From contig NC_092497.1 in assembly GCF_047495875.1 (NCBI RefSeq), forward strand, positions 58,024,977-58,088,976: 64,000 nt of DNA, written 5' to 3'. Positions 45,296 through 55,502 of the stretch are shown here, one piece after another. The notes under the pieces were generated by a model. It saw nothing but the letters and a program-made list of their open reading frames with translations, did no database searches and was not told the origin of the DNA. Each line of letters opens with the position of its first letter. The first letter of the stretch is position 1. The DNA comes from Pithys albifrons albifrons. Taxonomy: Eukaryota; Chordata; Aves; Passeriformes; Thamnophilidae. Made by a program: the position numbers and the translations under genes.

Positions 45296-48200
45296 TTTCA
45301 TGAAACAATTACTACATAGATAATTTGTCACCCTCATTGGCTATGCAGGTGAGAAAGACCATACTAAGGCTGTGCCCACACCTGGAAAAAGGGTAGGGCC
45401 TGTTTGTGAGCTGCCACCTGATGCAGGAGAAGCAGTTTGTTGATATATATGGAAGCCACTGCATGCCTGGTGGCCTAGATCTCTGGAGATATACTTTCTC
45501 AATACATGTGAAGCTAGAAAATGGCCAGGTACAGTAAATGGCCAGCTCTGCATTCTTTCCTATCCTGTACCATCTGCTATGACATGGATGGCCAATTGTA
45601 GAGAGGAACAGTGGTTTGTATATTTTGGATATATTTGTTAGGTACATTGTTCCTTCTTAATTCATTGGCTAATTTATCACTGAAATAATTTTCTACCAAA
45701 CAGATAGGATTTATAGAAGAGATGCAACTTAAGCTCAGTAGCTTTGTTACAGCACTGCTTAAATTATGCAGACAATAAGTGCCACATAACATGACTCCTT
45801 TCTCTGTAGCTAAGATTTATTAAGAAATGTGTTACTCAGAAACGTTCTTCCTTCTTTTTGGCTTTAAGTAGTTACATAGCACAAACAAAGATCCTAAGAG
45901 TTTTGTCTGATGCTTTGATGTCTGGTGTATTGAAAGGAAACTTGTACGCAATTGTGTTCTCAGTAGTATTTTTTTTTTTGCCTTTGCCATAGATCAATAT
46001 TTGTTTTACAGTATGTACATATGCATTTAAGCCATTCATCAATGAACGCAGGTCCATCTGTCAACCCCGTGATTTGAAATAAGCAGAAAATATATGAAAT
46101 CTATATATTTTTAGTAGAAGAAAAGGGGGGGTAGTGTTAAGGAGAAATAGAAAGAACTCAGCTAATGACATAAGGAATCTAACTGTCTGACTTTCACCAA
46201 AAGTGATATTTGAAACTTCAAGAACAGCTTTTTTAATTTTATAGTTTAAAATTACTCAACTGTTGTCTTTTTTTACTTTTTTCTTCATTCTATAAACTGC
46301 TAAATGTTAGGAAGTAAATATGTTTAGAGCTATTGCAACACTTGTGTTGAAAATGCAATCTTCTCTTAATGTTTAAAGATTACTTTGAGGTTATTTCTTT
46401 TAATTGAAACAATACATTTTAATGTTACAAAGCTGCCAGTAGTTTATTTAAAAAGGTAATTTTATCCTGTAACAGGGATAAAAGCTACTTTACACTATGA
46501 TTTTTCCTGGAATATACAAGAAGAAATACCCAATAGTAAGAGAGAATGGGACCTGGAAGTGACACTGTTCTTATTATGTTTACAGATTGCATGACTCTGT
46601 TTGGAAAAGTACCACAATAGCTGTTATGTTTTTACAGTCCCTCTTTTCATGATTATTAGATCATTACGTTTAGCTTAAACCAGTTTAAGTTTGTATTAGC
46701 AAGAACTGGTGATCAGCTCTCACCTCTGACCTTTGGGTTAATGAGAAGTTCCTCTGTGTAATTGCTATATCTTAAGATGGCACTGTATTGTGGAATCTTT
46801 ATTTCTCTAATATGACATTTAAAGTTTGTTTTACATGAGCAAGTAGAAAAACATTATTTCTGCAGTGAGCAATAATTATCTGCCGCGTAGCTGAAAATAC
46901 ACACTGGATAAATTGTGTTCATCTTGTAGCCTTTGTTTGTAAGACAAGTTAATTAAAAGAGGAATTTGGAAAATTATGTCTGTCCACTGAGTGCTGATAG
47001 CGTCGTATTATTACTTTACAATAAAACATTCTTGACAAAACCAAATACAGATGAAGTTTGTTTTTCTCTGAAGATATGGATAAAAATGAAGCAAACATAA
47101 TGCTTTTACACTGCAATTATAAGGAAAATGCAGCCATGAAAGGAAATAATTATTTCTTTTAATGGAATAAGAAACGTTTAATACACTATATACTCAGTTG
47201 AGACTTACATGGGTTAATACAGGCATAAAGTACTGACCCCAAGACATACATTTTTGACCTTGCAATTTTCTGTATATGATAGTGAATTACATATTAGGTA
47301 TTATATATGTATTCTTCCTCTCCTGCTTTAATTAGTTCAGCTATAAAAAAGATATTGCAGTCACTCTGTGAATATTTTACCATTCAGGAAAGTTTTTATT
47401 CAACATTTATTTACTAGGACAATGTTCATGTTATGACAATTACTTTCAATTTCAAAAACTGTTGACATATATAGGATTGGACCCGCGGACCTTAATGTGC
47501 CATGAATTGCCTTTCCAATTCTAGAGAGGGTTGAAAGAAGGATGTTGTATGAACCAGCAGTCAGGAATTTGTTTTCCCCCTGTTACAGAAAGTTTGTAGA
47601 GTATCAGTTTCCTATTTTGTTATTAGGAAGAGAAGTTATGTTAAGAACTTTATTCAAGTAACTTATTTTTTATGTTTTTTCTACAGAGAAATAGTGTAGA
47701 ATTCTAAAATTAATCTGTAATTATATTGGTTTATTTAAAAAAAAAAATCAGGTAGACTAGCTCATTTTTCACTAAATATTCCTTTACCAGTCCAAAAAAA
47801 AAATATAATACAGTGAAGAACAAAGTCTGTTGTTGAATCCATCTAGTGTTTTTTTTCTAAATTTTTAGAGACTAACACTTAAGAAATAGTCTACGTTGCT
47901 TGCAATTGTTTAAAAATATCTCTTCTTTATTGCTTGGGGTTTTTTTTATGATTACTCCAGTAACTATTAAAATTTATATTGTTTGCCATTGACTTCCTTT
48001 TTGCATAATTTTAAAATTAATAAAATACTGCAGAGATTCATTATATATATAAGTAGAATTCCTTTTATGTAAGGTGGAATTCACAGTAACTGTGCAACTT
48101 CACATGTACTTGAAAAAGAATGAAAACCTAGTGCTGTTATATCTAAGATATAATGTCTTTAAAGTTCCGACAAGGAATAACTTCATAATAAGTGTATTTG

Positions 48201-49376
48201 CTGATGTATGGTAGTTTTATAAGCTGTTAACTGCATACATTCACTCTATAATAAGTTGACATTTGTATACATTTTCTCTGCTAGGACGAGGAAAGTTACA
48301 AATACATCATCATGGTAAAAATATCATTAACTGCTTAAAGAATGGATGGCAACACTCATATATACATGTTTTAGTAGGTCAAGTGTATTGTAAGTGGTAT
48401 GCCAGAAAGAAAGAAGCATATAATAGGATTGAATATAGTGTGGGTGGAAAGCAAGGTAAAAAAATTACAGATAGTTTACTTATATTAAGAACTAAATCTA
48501 TATTGTTATAGTCAGTGCAGTTTGAAACAGTCCTTTAAGAGTTCTATATAATGCTTGTATTTCCACAAAATATTTTACTTTTTTTTATGCTCTGAATTTC
48601 TGAGGAAACATACATGAAAGTTGGATATAGTTCCCTAAAGATATTCTCTACATAAAAAATTTTTGTCAAATTCTTTAATCTTAATAGACATGGTATAATT
48701 AAAATAAAAATTTCAGTTCACTCTGTTTCAAACTTAGGTGCAAAAAATCACCCAAACCTAAATCAACCTATCAACCACAAAACTATGCCCATTTATTAGA
48801 TGGGGTAGCTTCTTTGTGTTTTACTGAATAAAGGAAGTATTACCTCGCCAAACATTGTAAGAGTTGCTGAGGCAGTAGAGCATGCATTAAATCCTTGATG
48901 GCCTAAGACATGCTGCACAGTGCACTACCTAATGAAGGGGCCTTGGAAAGGAAATTGTACATCACAGTCCTCCAATTAAAATTATGGAGAAAATCTATGA
49001 TACCTGTTATGCTTGGTAAGTGTAGAAATCTATAATTCTCAGACAGTTCTGTAATGTCAGCTCCTTCACACAGCACAAAAATATATAGCCTATAAAATAC
49101 TAGGGCTTTTCATTGAATTATTTGAGTATATTTGGAAACATGGGAAAAAATATAAATATTATTAACAAATATATTAGCAGATAGGCTTTTTATTTGGATT
49201 AAAATCATACATTTGAAATACCAGAAGGCACACGAATACTTAGCTCTGGAAACACCTGTTCAAATTATAATTGCCTTAATATTGCTTGCTATTTACAGAA
49301 GTGCAGCAACAGCATTATCCTTAGGTAACGGAGTTATTCCTTGGGAAAACCAATTTCCAGATTTCAGTTTATGTCC

Positions 49377-49466
49377 TTTTTTGTTTTTGTTTTTGTTTTT
49401 TTTTTTTTTTTTGTTTTTTTTTTTGTTTTGGTGTTTTTTTTTTTTTTGTTTAAAAAACAAAAAAAG
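49377..49466. repeat. T-rich tract ending in a perfect T/A hairpin
   Basis: TTTTTG units grade into long T-runs. The end forms an exact inverted repeat: TTTTTTTGTTT (49441-49451), loop AAA, AAACAAAAAAA (49455-49465). The frame through it is a phenylalanine-rich artefact. Confidence 0.9.
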
Positions 49467-49583
49467 AAATTGCAGAATTAAGCAGCACGTTCAAGATTCA
49501 CCAAAAGTCAAGAAGGAGATCTAGGTCAGGATTAAGTTTAGGAAGAGTTTTGAGATTCAGAGCCAAAAGTTTTAGTTTTGTTT

Positions 49584-49617
49584 AATAATAAAATAAGATA
49601 AATAATAAAATAAGATA
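49584..49617. repeat. 17-bp tandem duplication
   Basis: AATAATAAAATAAGATA occurs twice, head to tail and without mismatch, at 49584-49600 and 49601-49617. Confidence 0.9.
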
Positions 49618-49914
49618 AATTCATCATGTTATATGTACTATTTCTCTATATATTCCGGTGGCTATAGTATCAGCCACACTGTCAACCTATAGACTATAAT
49701 GTCATAAAACCACCTTCTTCTAAACAATTGAAGTTTCTTGTTTGCAAAACAAACAAACAAAAACCCCAACAAGTCCTGTACCAGTTACATATGTATATAT
49801 TTATTTATCTATGAATATGGATGAACACATAAAATAACCCTTGAGGTTCCTTCTCAAAAGAGGTGTGAGATTTGGACAATCATTTAAGTGGGAAGAATTA
49901 CTGTACTGACTGGG

Positions 49915-49954
49915 AAATAAATCTACAAATAAATCTACAAATAAATCTACAAAT
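49915..49954. repeat. 12-bp tandem repeat, three copies
   Basis: Three perfect copies of AAATAAATCTAC at 49915, 49927 and 49939, then a partial AAAT. Confidence 0.95.
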
Positions 49955-51216
49955 ATTGTACATCACTAGCTATGGGAACAAATAGTTGTTTCACATTGTT
50001 AGCCAGCTAAGTAAACAAAAAGTAACAACAGTCACTAAGTGTTTTATGGTACTGACTAGATGGCAAGTGCTTTTTGTACCAAGCTTAATCAGACTCTAGA
50101 ACAGATTCTAGAAGTCATTTTTATGTACAGTAGTAAATGACCTGAAAATCAAAACAAGTCTTGACCACACTTTCTAAAGCTTATCTGGGTTCAAGGAAAG
50201 CATAAGCCACAATGGGTTTCAATCACAGCTCAATTATGGTAGATATCAGGACAAGCCAGGTAAGGGCATAAAAACAAATACATCAAGTTCAAGTATAGCT
50301 TCAAAGAGTCAATTGATGTCTCTGACAAGCAATTACAAGTCCACACTGATATCCAAAACTACATAAGGCAACCTCAATGATAGCTAATAAAGGCTTAGGT
50401 ATTCCAGGAGCAGCTAATTTGGCAGATGTATTCCAAAATAAGATAATCTGCTTGCATCTAACAAGTAGATAAAAGTGTTAGACCACTTGAGTAAGAATAA
50501 CAAGAGAGCAGAAAATCAAATTTGACAAAAATGTATTGAGATTTCAGTGACTGATGAGATGTTGAAATACCTAAATTATTCAAAGGGGAATCAAGAGCAT
50601 ATGAATGGAGATTTAAGTATTAATTGTCCTTCAAAACAGCTAGAAACTCACTTGAGAGAATTGGGGGGCAGGCAATTCACAGCAAATAGCATTAAGCCAC
50701 TGACCCTATACTGCAGTATTAATATAAAATCCGTAAACCTGGAGGATGGAGGAAGAAAGCCCCAAGCAAACAAGATACCTCCAGCCACATAAACACTACA
50801 TACTTTCCTTTTTTTTCCTTTTTTTCTTTTAAATTATTATTAATAATTAATCAATTAATTAATTAATTAAAATGTCAATGTTTTGCTGGCAAAAAGCATT
50901 CGTAACTCCAGAACCACACACTAGCCAGGACCTGTAAAATCCTCTATTCTACTGTATAGGGCAGCTGGATTATAGTTTTTCAGAAACTAAATTAATACAC
51001 TTCATTACTAAGGTGTTGTCTTTGATAGTAAGGTAGTTAAAATTTTGTCATAGCTGAACTAAGTGAACTATTGCCATACTACAGGTAAGCTAATAACAAA
51101 AAAAAGAAGAAGAAAGATGGTGTCATTTTCTATATGTTTCAGTCATAATTCATTGTATTCACTGAACTGATTAATAGATTCTCAGATTTCATGTCTCTGC
51201 TGTATTTTCAACACCA

Positions 51217-51227
51217 TATGTGTATAT
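51217..51227 (+). repeat. Left copy of 11-bp repeat flanking the CR1
   Basis: TATGTGTATAT lies just before the base-composition change into the CR1 5' UTR, and the same 11 bases occur at 55573-55583 at the CR1 3' end. The pair looks like a target site duplication. The TATG of the right copy overlaps the last CR1 octamer. Confidence 0.6.
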
Positions 51228-51564
51228 GTATTCCCTGGCAGGCTTTGTTTGCTGCTCCTTCAGCTATCAGCAGGTGACTCAGAGGGGAGTTGGAGGCGGG
51301 GCTTGCTCGTTAGCAGGAGAGTGAGAAGGCTTTAAAATCATCTCTAGGGAGCGCAAGCGACCCGGAGTGCGGCAAACAGGAGCGGGCAAACAGGGGCGTG
51401 GCACGTCAGTGAGGGCGTGGCACGTCAGTTTGCACGGCAGTTCGCACAGGCAGGGCGAACAGGCAGGGCAGAAGTCTAGTCTGCAGTCTTTTTTTTTTTT
51501 TCTTACTCCTCTGTTCGTTTGTTTCTTTGTCTCTTTCTACCTTTCCCCACAGCTTAAGGCAGTC
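51228..51564 (+). promoter_or_regulatory. CR1 5' UTR with likely internal promoter
   Basis: The first ~240 bases are GC- and CpG-rich against an AT-rich flank. They hold short tandem motifs: GGCAAACAGG twice (near 51371 and 51385), a 17-bp repeat GGGCGTGGCACGTCAGT (51394 and 51413), and GGCAGGGCGAACAGGCAGGG near 51452. A TTTAAAA box lies near 51331. A pyrimidine tract (51488-51552) then ends in CCCCACAG, resembling a splice acceptor 12 bases before the ORF1 ATG. LINEs need an internal Pol II promoter at their 5' end, so promoter function is inferred from position and motif content. Confidence 0.6.
51394..51429 (+). promoter_or_regulatory. Tandem GC-box / half-CRE repeat in CR1 5' UTR
   Basis: GGGCGTGGCACGTCAGT is present at 51394-51410 and 51413-51429, spaced 19 bp. 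Each unit joins a GGGCGTGG (Sp1/KLF-like) box and an ACGTCA half-CRE. Binding is inferred from the motifs only. Confidence 0.6.
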
Positions 51565-52644
51565 ATGCCTCCCAGAAAAATGAAAGCTGTTGCTCCTGTT
51601 ACCAGTAGAGGGGTGTCAATACAGACAGAACCCTCTAAAAAGGATGCAGCCACTCAGGCCTCTGGCTGCACAGACTGTCTGAGCCTGGACCTACTACCAG
51701 AGGATAGTATGAGAAGCGCCTCCATACAATGTGAGCAGGTGAACGATTTGCTGGGTCTGGTGGCAGAGCTAAAGGAAGAGGTGGATAGGCTCAGAAACAT
51801 AAGGGAGAGTGAAAGGGAAATTGACTGGTGGAGTCACACCCTTTCCACTCCTAAGGAAGCCCAGCAGGAGGTGGTGAAGCCCAGCCCCTCCTGCCATCAG
51901 GCAGACGGAACAAACCATAGGGTTGGGGATGAATGGAAACAGGTGCCTGGTCGTAGAGGCAAAAACACCCCCTCTCGACCCCTTTCACCTGCCAGGGTGC
52001 CCTTAAAAAACAGGTATATGGCCCTGGACTCGGACAGTCTGTTGGAGGACAGTCAGGAGGAGGATCTATCTACAAGATCTTCTGGTTACCCCCAGCCTAC
52101 CGGACGGGTTACGACTACAGGTAAGAGGAAAAAGAGAAGGGTTGTTGTAATCGGTGACTCCCTTCTGAGGGGAACTGAGGGCCCTCTCTGTCGGCCAGAC
52201 CCATCCCACAGGGAAGTTTGCTGCCTTCACGGGGCCAGGGTGAGGGATATTACCAAAAGACTTCCTAAACTTATCCAACCCTCAGACTATTACCCACTGT
52301 TGGTTGTCCAGGTTGGAAGTGATGACATTAATAAAAGGAGTACCAGAGTAATTAAAAAAGATTTCAAGGCACTGACCCGATCTCTTCAGGGGACAGGAGC
52401 ACAGGTAGTAATTGCCTCAGTTCCTGTGCTAGCTGGGATGAATGAGGAGAGGTTTAGGAAAGCCCAGCTTACCAATAGGTGGCTTAGGGGATGGTGCTAT
52501 CGTCAAAATTTTGGGGTTTTTGATCATGGCGCAAACGCTGTGTTGCCCAGTCTCGTCAAAGCAGATGGGCTTCATTTATCTAGGGAGGGCAAAAGAACTG
52601 TAGCCCATAAGTTGGCAGGGTTAGATAGGAGGGCTTTAAACTAG
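51565..52644 (+). CDS. CR1 ORF1 protein (coiled coil + SGNH esterase)
   Basis: A 359-residue ORF with no disabling mutation. I chose the ATG at 51565 (MPPRKMKAV) because the frame upstream is only open from a GTG and translates the pyrimidine tract. The N-terminus has a GVSIQTEP...ATQAS segment and a CTDC pair at 35-38. Residues about 59-80 (VNDLLGLVAELKEEVDRLRN) look like a coiled coil, then comes a basic, Ser/Pro-rich linker with KRKKRR at 187-192. The C-terminal domain is an SGNH/GDSL hydrolase: GDSL at 197-200 (Ser199 nucleophile) and DGLHLS at 334-339 (Asp334, His337). The usual G-x-N-D block is GSDD (251-254), so the oxyanion-hole Asn is Asp. Family role: RNA-binding/RNP partner with a putative lipid esterase activity. 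ORF2 starts 71 nt downstream in another frame. Confidence 0.9.
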   Translation: MPPRKMKAVAPVTSRGVSIQTEPSKKDAATQASGCTDCLSLDLLPEDSMRSASIQCEQVNDLLGLVAELKEEVDRLRNIRESEREIDWWSHTLSTPKEAQQEVVKPSPSCHQADGTNHRVGDEWKQVPGRRGKNTPSRPLSPARVPLKNRYMALDSDSLLEDSQEEDLSTRSSGYPQPTGRVTTTGKRKKRRVVVIGDSLLRGTEGPLCRPDPSHREVCCLHGARVRDITKRLPKLIQPSDYYPLLVVQVGSDDINKRSTRVIKKDFKALTRSLQGTGAQVVIASVPVLAGMNEERFRKAQLTNRWLRGWCYRQNFGVFDHGANAVLPSLVKADGLHLSREGKRTVAHKLAGLDRRALN

Positions 52645-52715
52645 GTTTGAAGGGGGAAGGGACGGCAACTGGGCTCTCCAGAGATAGGCCTAAGGGCATA
52701 GAGCCCGAGTTGAGA

Positions 52716-53513
52716 ATGAAATCAATGGCCCAGCTGAAGTGCATGTACACCAGTGCACGCAGTATGGGAAACAAACAAGAGGAGCTGGAAGCCATAGTGC
52801 AGCAGGAAAACTATGACATAGTTGCTGTCACAGAAACATGGTGGGATGAATCACATGACTGGAGTGCTGCTATGGGGGGCTACAAGCTCTTCAGAAAAGA
52901 CAGGCAGGGAAGGAGAGGTGGAGGGGTGGCTTTATATGTTAGAGAGTCTCTTGACTCTGTTGAAGTTGAGGTCAGCAGTGACAAGGTTGAGTGCCTGTGG
53001 GCCAAAATCAGGGGCAAGGCCAACAAGGCTGACACCCTTGTGGGTGTCTATTACAGACCGCCACACCAGGATGATGAAGGGGATGAATTATTCTACAAGC
53101 AGCTGGCAGATGTCTCAAAATCTCCAGCCCTTGTTCTTGTGGGTGACTTTAACCTGCCAGATATCTGCTGGGAGCTTCATACTGCAGAGAAGAGGCAGTC
53201 AAGGAGGTTCCTGGAGTGTATAGAGGACAATTTCCTTCATCAACTGGTAAATGAGCCTACCCGGGGGAAGGCCCTGCTAGACCTACTGTTTACAAACAGA
53301 GAGGGGCTGGTAGATGATGTAGTGGTTGGAGGCCGCTTGGGACATAGTGACCATGAAATAATAGAATTTTCAGTCCTCAGGGATGTAAGGAGAGCCACCA
53401 TTAAAACCTCTACCTTGGACTTCTGGAGAGCAGATTTTGGCCTATTCAAAGAACTGATTCAGAGCATACCCTGGGAAACAACCCTTAAAGGCAAGGGGGT
53501 CCAGGAGGGATGA
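52716..53513 (+). pseudogene. ORF2 endonuclease domain (APE type), ends at TGA
   Basis: A 265-residue open segment with the APE/exonuclease III-like fold motifs of LINEs: Glu40 in TETWWDE, GVYYRPP (110-116), Asp144 and Asn146 in LVGDFNLPD, LLDLLFTN (187-194) and the catalytic Asp212-His213 pair in GHSDHE. The first motif, which in CR1 proteins carries a conserved Asn (TNA-x-S), reads YTSARSM here with Ser13 at that place. In this fold the Asn helps position the metal and phosphate, so nicking may be impaired. The frame is open back to a TTG at 52647, but the first ATG is at 52716. Confidence 0.88.
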
Positions 53514-53519
53514 ACATGA

Positions 53520-55259
53520 TTTAAGAGGGAGACTTTGAATGCACAGCAACAGGCTGTTCCAGTGTGCGGAAAGGCCAGCCGGAGGGGAAGAAGGGCAGCT
53601 TGGTTAAATAGGGAGATTCTGCAAGAAATCAAGGATAAAAAGAAAGTTTACAGACTATGGAAAAAAGGGCTGGCTACTTACAAAGAATCTATAGATAGAG
53701 CTAGGTCATGCAGGAAAAAAATTAGGGAAAGAAAAGTGGAATTTGAAGTAAATTTGGCTATTTCAGTTAGGGATAACAAAAAGTCCTTTTATAAATACAT
53801 TAATAACAAAAGGAGGGGCAAGGAAAACCTCCACTCTCTGTTGGACTTGGAGGGAAATATAGTTAAGGAAGATGAGGAGAAGGCTGAGGTACTTAACACC
53901 TACTTTGCCTCAGTTTTCACCAGTAAGACAGGTGGCCCTCAAGACAACTGGTCTCTGGAGCTGGTGGACAGGGAGAGGGAGCTGAATACCCCTCCTGTAT
54001 TCCAGGAGGAAATAGTGACCGACTTACTAAACCAGCTGGATCCTAACAAGTCTATGGGACCAGATGGGATCCATCCCAGGGTGATGAAGGAGCTGGCAGA
54101 AGAGCTTGCCAAACCACTCGCCATCATCTTCCAACAGTCCTGGCTCTCTGGGGAGGTCCCAGATGATTGGAGGTTGGCCAATGTCACCCCAACCCACAGA
54201 AAGGGCTGCAAGCAGGACCCTGGCAACTACAGGCCTGTCAGCCTGACCTCTGTGCCTGGCAGGGTTATGGAGCAGTTCATCCTGAGTGCAATCACACAGC
54301 ACCTTCAGGGTGGACAAGGGATTAGACCCAGCCAGCATGGGTTTAGGAGGGGCAGGTCCTGTCTGACCAACCTGATCTCTTTCTACGATCAGGTGACCCA
54401 CCTGGTGGATGAGGGGAAGGCTGTGGATGTGGTCTATCTGGACTTCAGCAAGGCCTTTGATACTGTCTCCCATAATATACTCCTGAAAAAGCTGGTAGCC
54501 CATGGCCTGGACAAGTGTACCCTCTCCTGGATTAAGAGCTGGCTGGAGGGTTGGACCCAGAGAGTGCTGGTGAACGGAGCTGCATCCAGCTGGCAGCCAG
54601 TCACCAGTGGTGTTCCCCAGGGGTCTGTATTGGGTCCAGTCCTGTTTAACATCTTTATTGATGATTTAGATGAGGGGATTGAGTCCATCATCAGCAAATT
54701 TGCTGATGACACCAAGTTGGGAGGGAGTGTCGACCTGCTGGAAGGCAGGAGGGCTCTGCAGAGGGATCTGGATAGACTTGAGCGATGGGCTGATTTCAAT
54801 GGGATGAAGTTCAACAAGGCCAAGTGCCGGGTCCTGCACTTTGGCCACAACAACCCCCTGCAGTGCTACAGGCTGGGCACAGAGTGGCTGGAGAGCAGCC
54901 AGGCAGAAAGGGACCTTGGAGTACTAATTGACAGGAAGCTCAACATGAGTCAACAGTGTGCCCGGGTGGCCAAGAAGGCCAATGGGATCCTGTCCTGTAT
55001 CAAAAATAGCGTGGCCAGCAGGCCCAGGGAAGTGATCCTTCCCCTGTACTCTGCATTGGTGAGGCCACACCTTGAGTACTGTGTTCAGTTTTGGGCCCCT
55101 CAGTTCAGAAAGGATATTGAGGTGCTGGAGCGGGTCCAGAGAAGAGCAACAAGGCTGGTGAAGGGACTGGAGCACAAGTCCTATGGGGAGAGGCTGAGGG
55201 AGCTGGGGTTGTTTAGCCTGGAGAAGAGGAGGCTCAGAGGTGACCTCATCACTGTCTAG
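53520..55259 (+). pseudogene. ORF2 reverse transcriptase domain, up to TAG
   Basis: This in-frame continuation after the paired TGA codons is open for 579 codons. It shows the RT fingers motif [33 protein letters not shown], motif [15 protein letters not shown] (Asp576 counted from the ORF2 ATG), motif [21 protein letters not shown], and the catalytic motif C FADD (codons 662-665, 54699-54710). The thumb region follows: [33 protein letters not shown] and [13 protein letters not shown]. All catalytic Asp residues are present. There is no ATG near its start; it is a broken part of ORF2, not a separate gene. Frame relation to the endonuclease: identical. Confidence 0.93.
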
Positions 55260-55502
55260 AACTACCTGAAGGGAAGTTCTAGCCAGGTGGGGGCTGGTCT
55301 CTTCTCCCAGGCACTCAGCAATAGGACAAGGGGGCACGGGCTTAAGCTCTGCCAGGCGAAATTTAAGTTGGATATCAGAAAAAAATTCTTTCCAGAGAGA
55401 GTAATCAGGCATTGGAATGGGCTGCCCAGAAAGGTGGTGGATTCACCATCCCTAGAGATTTTTAAGCACAGATTGGACGTGGCGCTGGGTGCCACGATCT
55501 AG
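55260..55502 (+). pseudogene. ORF2 C-terminal tail beyond the TAG
   Basis: In frame with ORF2 and open for 80 codons after TAG 55257. It contains the typical CR1 C-terminus: [37 protein letters not shown] and [12 protein letters not shown]. The stop at codon 848 probably replaced a Tyr codon at a conserved position, judged from other CR1 copies. Confidence 0.9.

Larger units (their letters stand above)
45296..51216. other. Unique AT-rich sequence with small tandem repeats
   Basis: The first 350 bases have overlapping open minus-strand frames (45312-45647) and are moderately GC-rich. I do not recognise them; they could be an old repeat. Further on are T-rich tracts, a 12-bp tandem repeat and a 17-bp duplication (listed). 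No gene was identified. Confidence 0.5.
52716..55502 (+). pseudogene. CR1 ORF2 (endonuclease-RT), three stops
   Basis: One continuous frame of 929 codons, from an ATG at 52716 (MKSMAQLKC) to TAG at 55500-55502, without any frameshift. Premature stops are TGA at 53511-53513 (codon 266), TGA at 53517-53519 (codon 268) and TAG at 55257-55259 (codon 848). The product would be the retrotransposition enzyme: an AP-like endonuclease nicks the target and the RT copies the CR1 RNA from the nick. The first two stops sit exactly in the hinge between the domains, so only the endonuclease part could be made from the first ATG. The last stop removes 80 C-terminal codons including the conserved HWNGLP region. 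Since everything else is preserved, the stops look recent. Confidence 0.94.

Noticed and set aside
45312..45647. 111-codon minus ORF next to the solo LTR
   Set aside because: Two overlapping frames are open and neither shows a motif. It may be an old repeat; not enough to call a gene.
46860..47040. Possible conserved non-coding element (GCCGCGTAG, TAGCGTCGTATT in AT-rich DNA)
   Set aside because: A few CpGs in AT-rich sequence are not enough without a cross-species alignment.
49213..49524. 103-codon ORF with a Phe/Leu-rich middle
   Set aside because: The middle is the T-rich tract and the rest has no recognised similarity.
51367..51564. N-terminal extension of CR1 ORF1 with a hydrophobic, membrane-like segment
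   Set aside because: It starts at GTG and the hydrophobic stretch is simply the translation of the pyrimidine tract. The first ATG is at 51565.
53511..53519. UGA recoding as selenocysteine in ORF2
   Set aside because: No SECIS-like element was seen in the short 3' UTR, and CR1 is not known to use selenocysteine. Nonsense mutation is simpler.
54027..55412. Long antisense ORFs of 158 and 162 codons inside the CR1 RT region
   Set aside because: They mirror the GC-rich sense RT frame and have no independent homology or codon signal.
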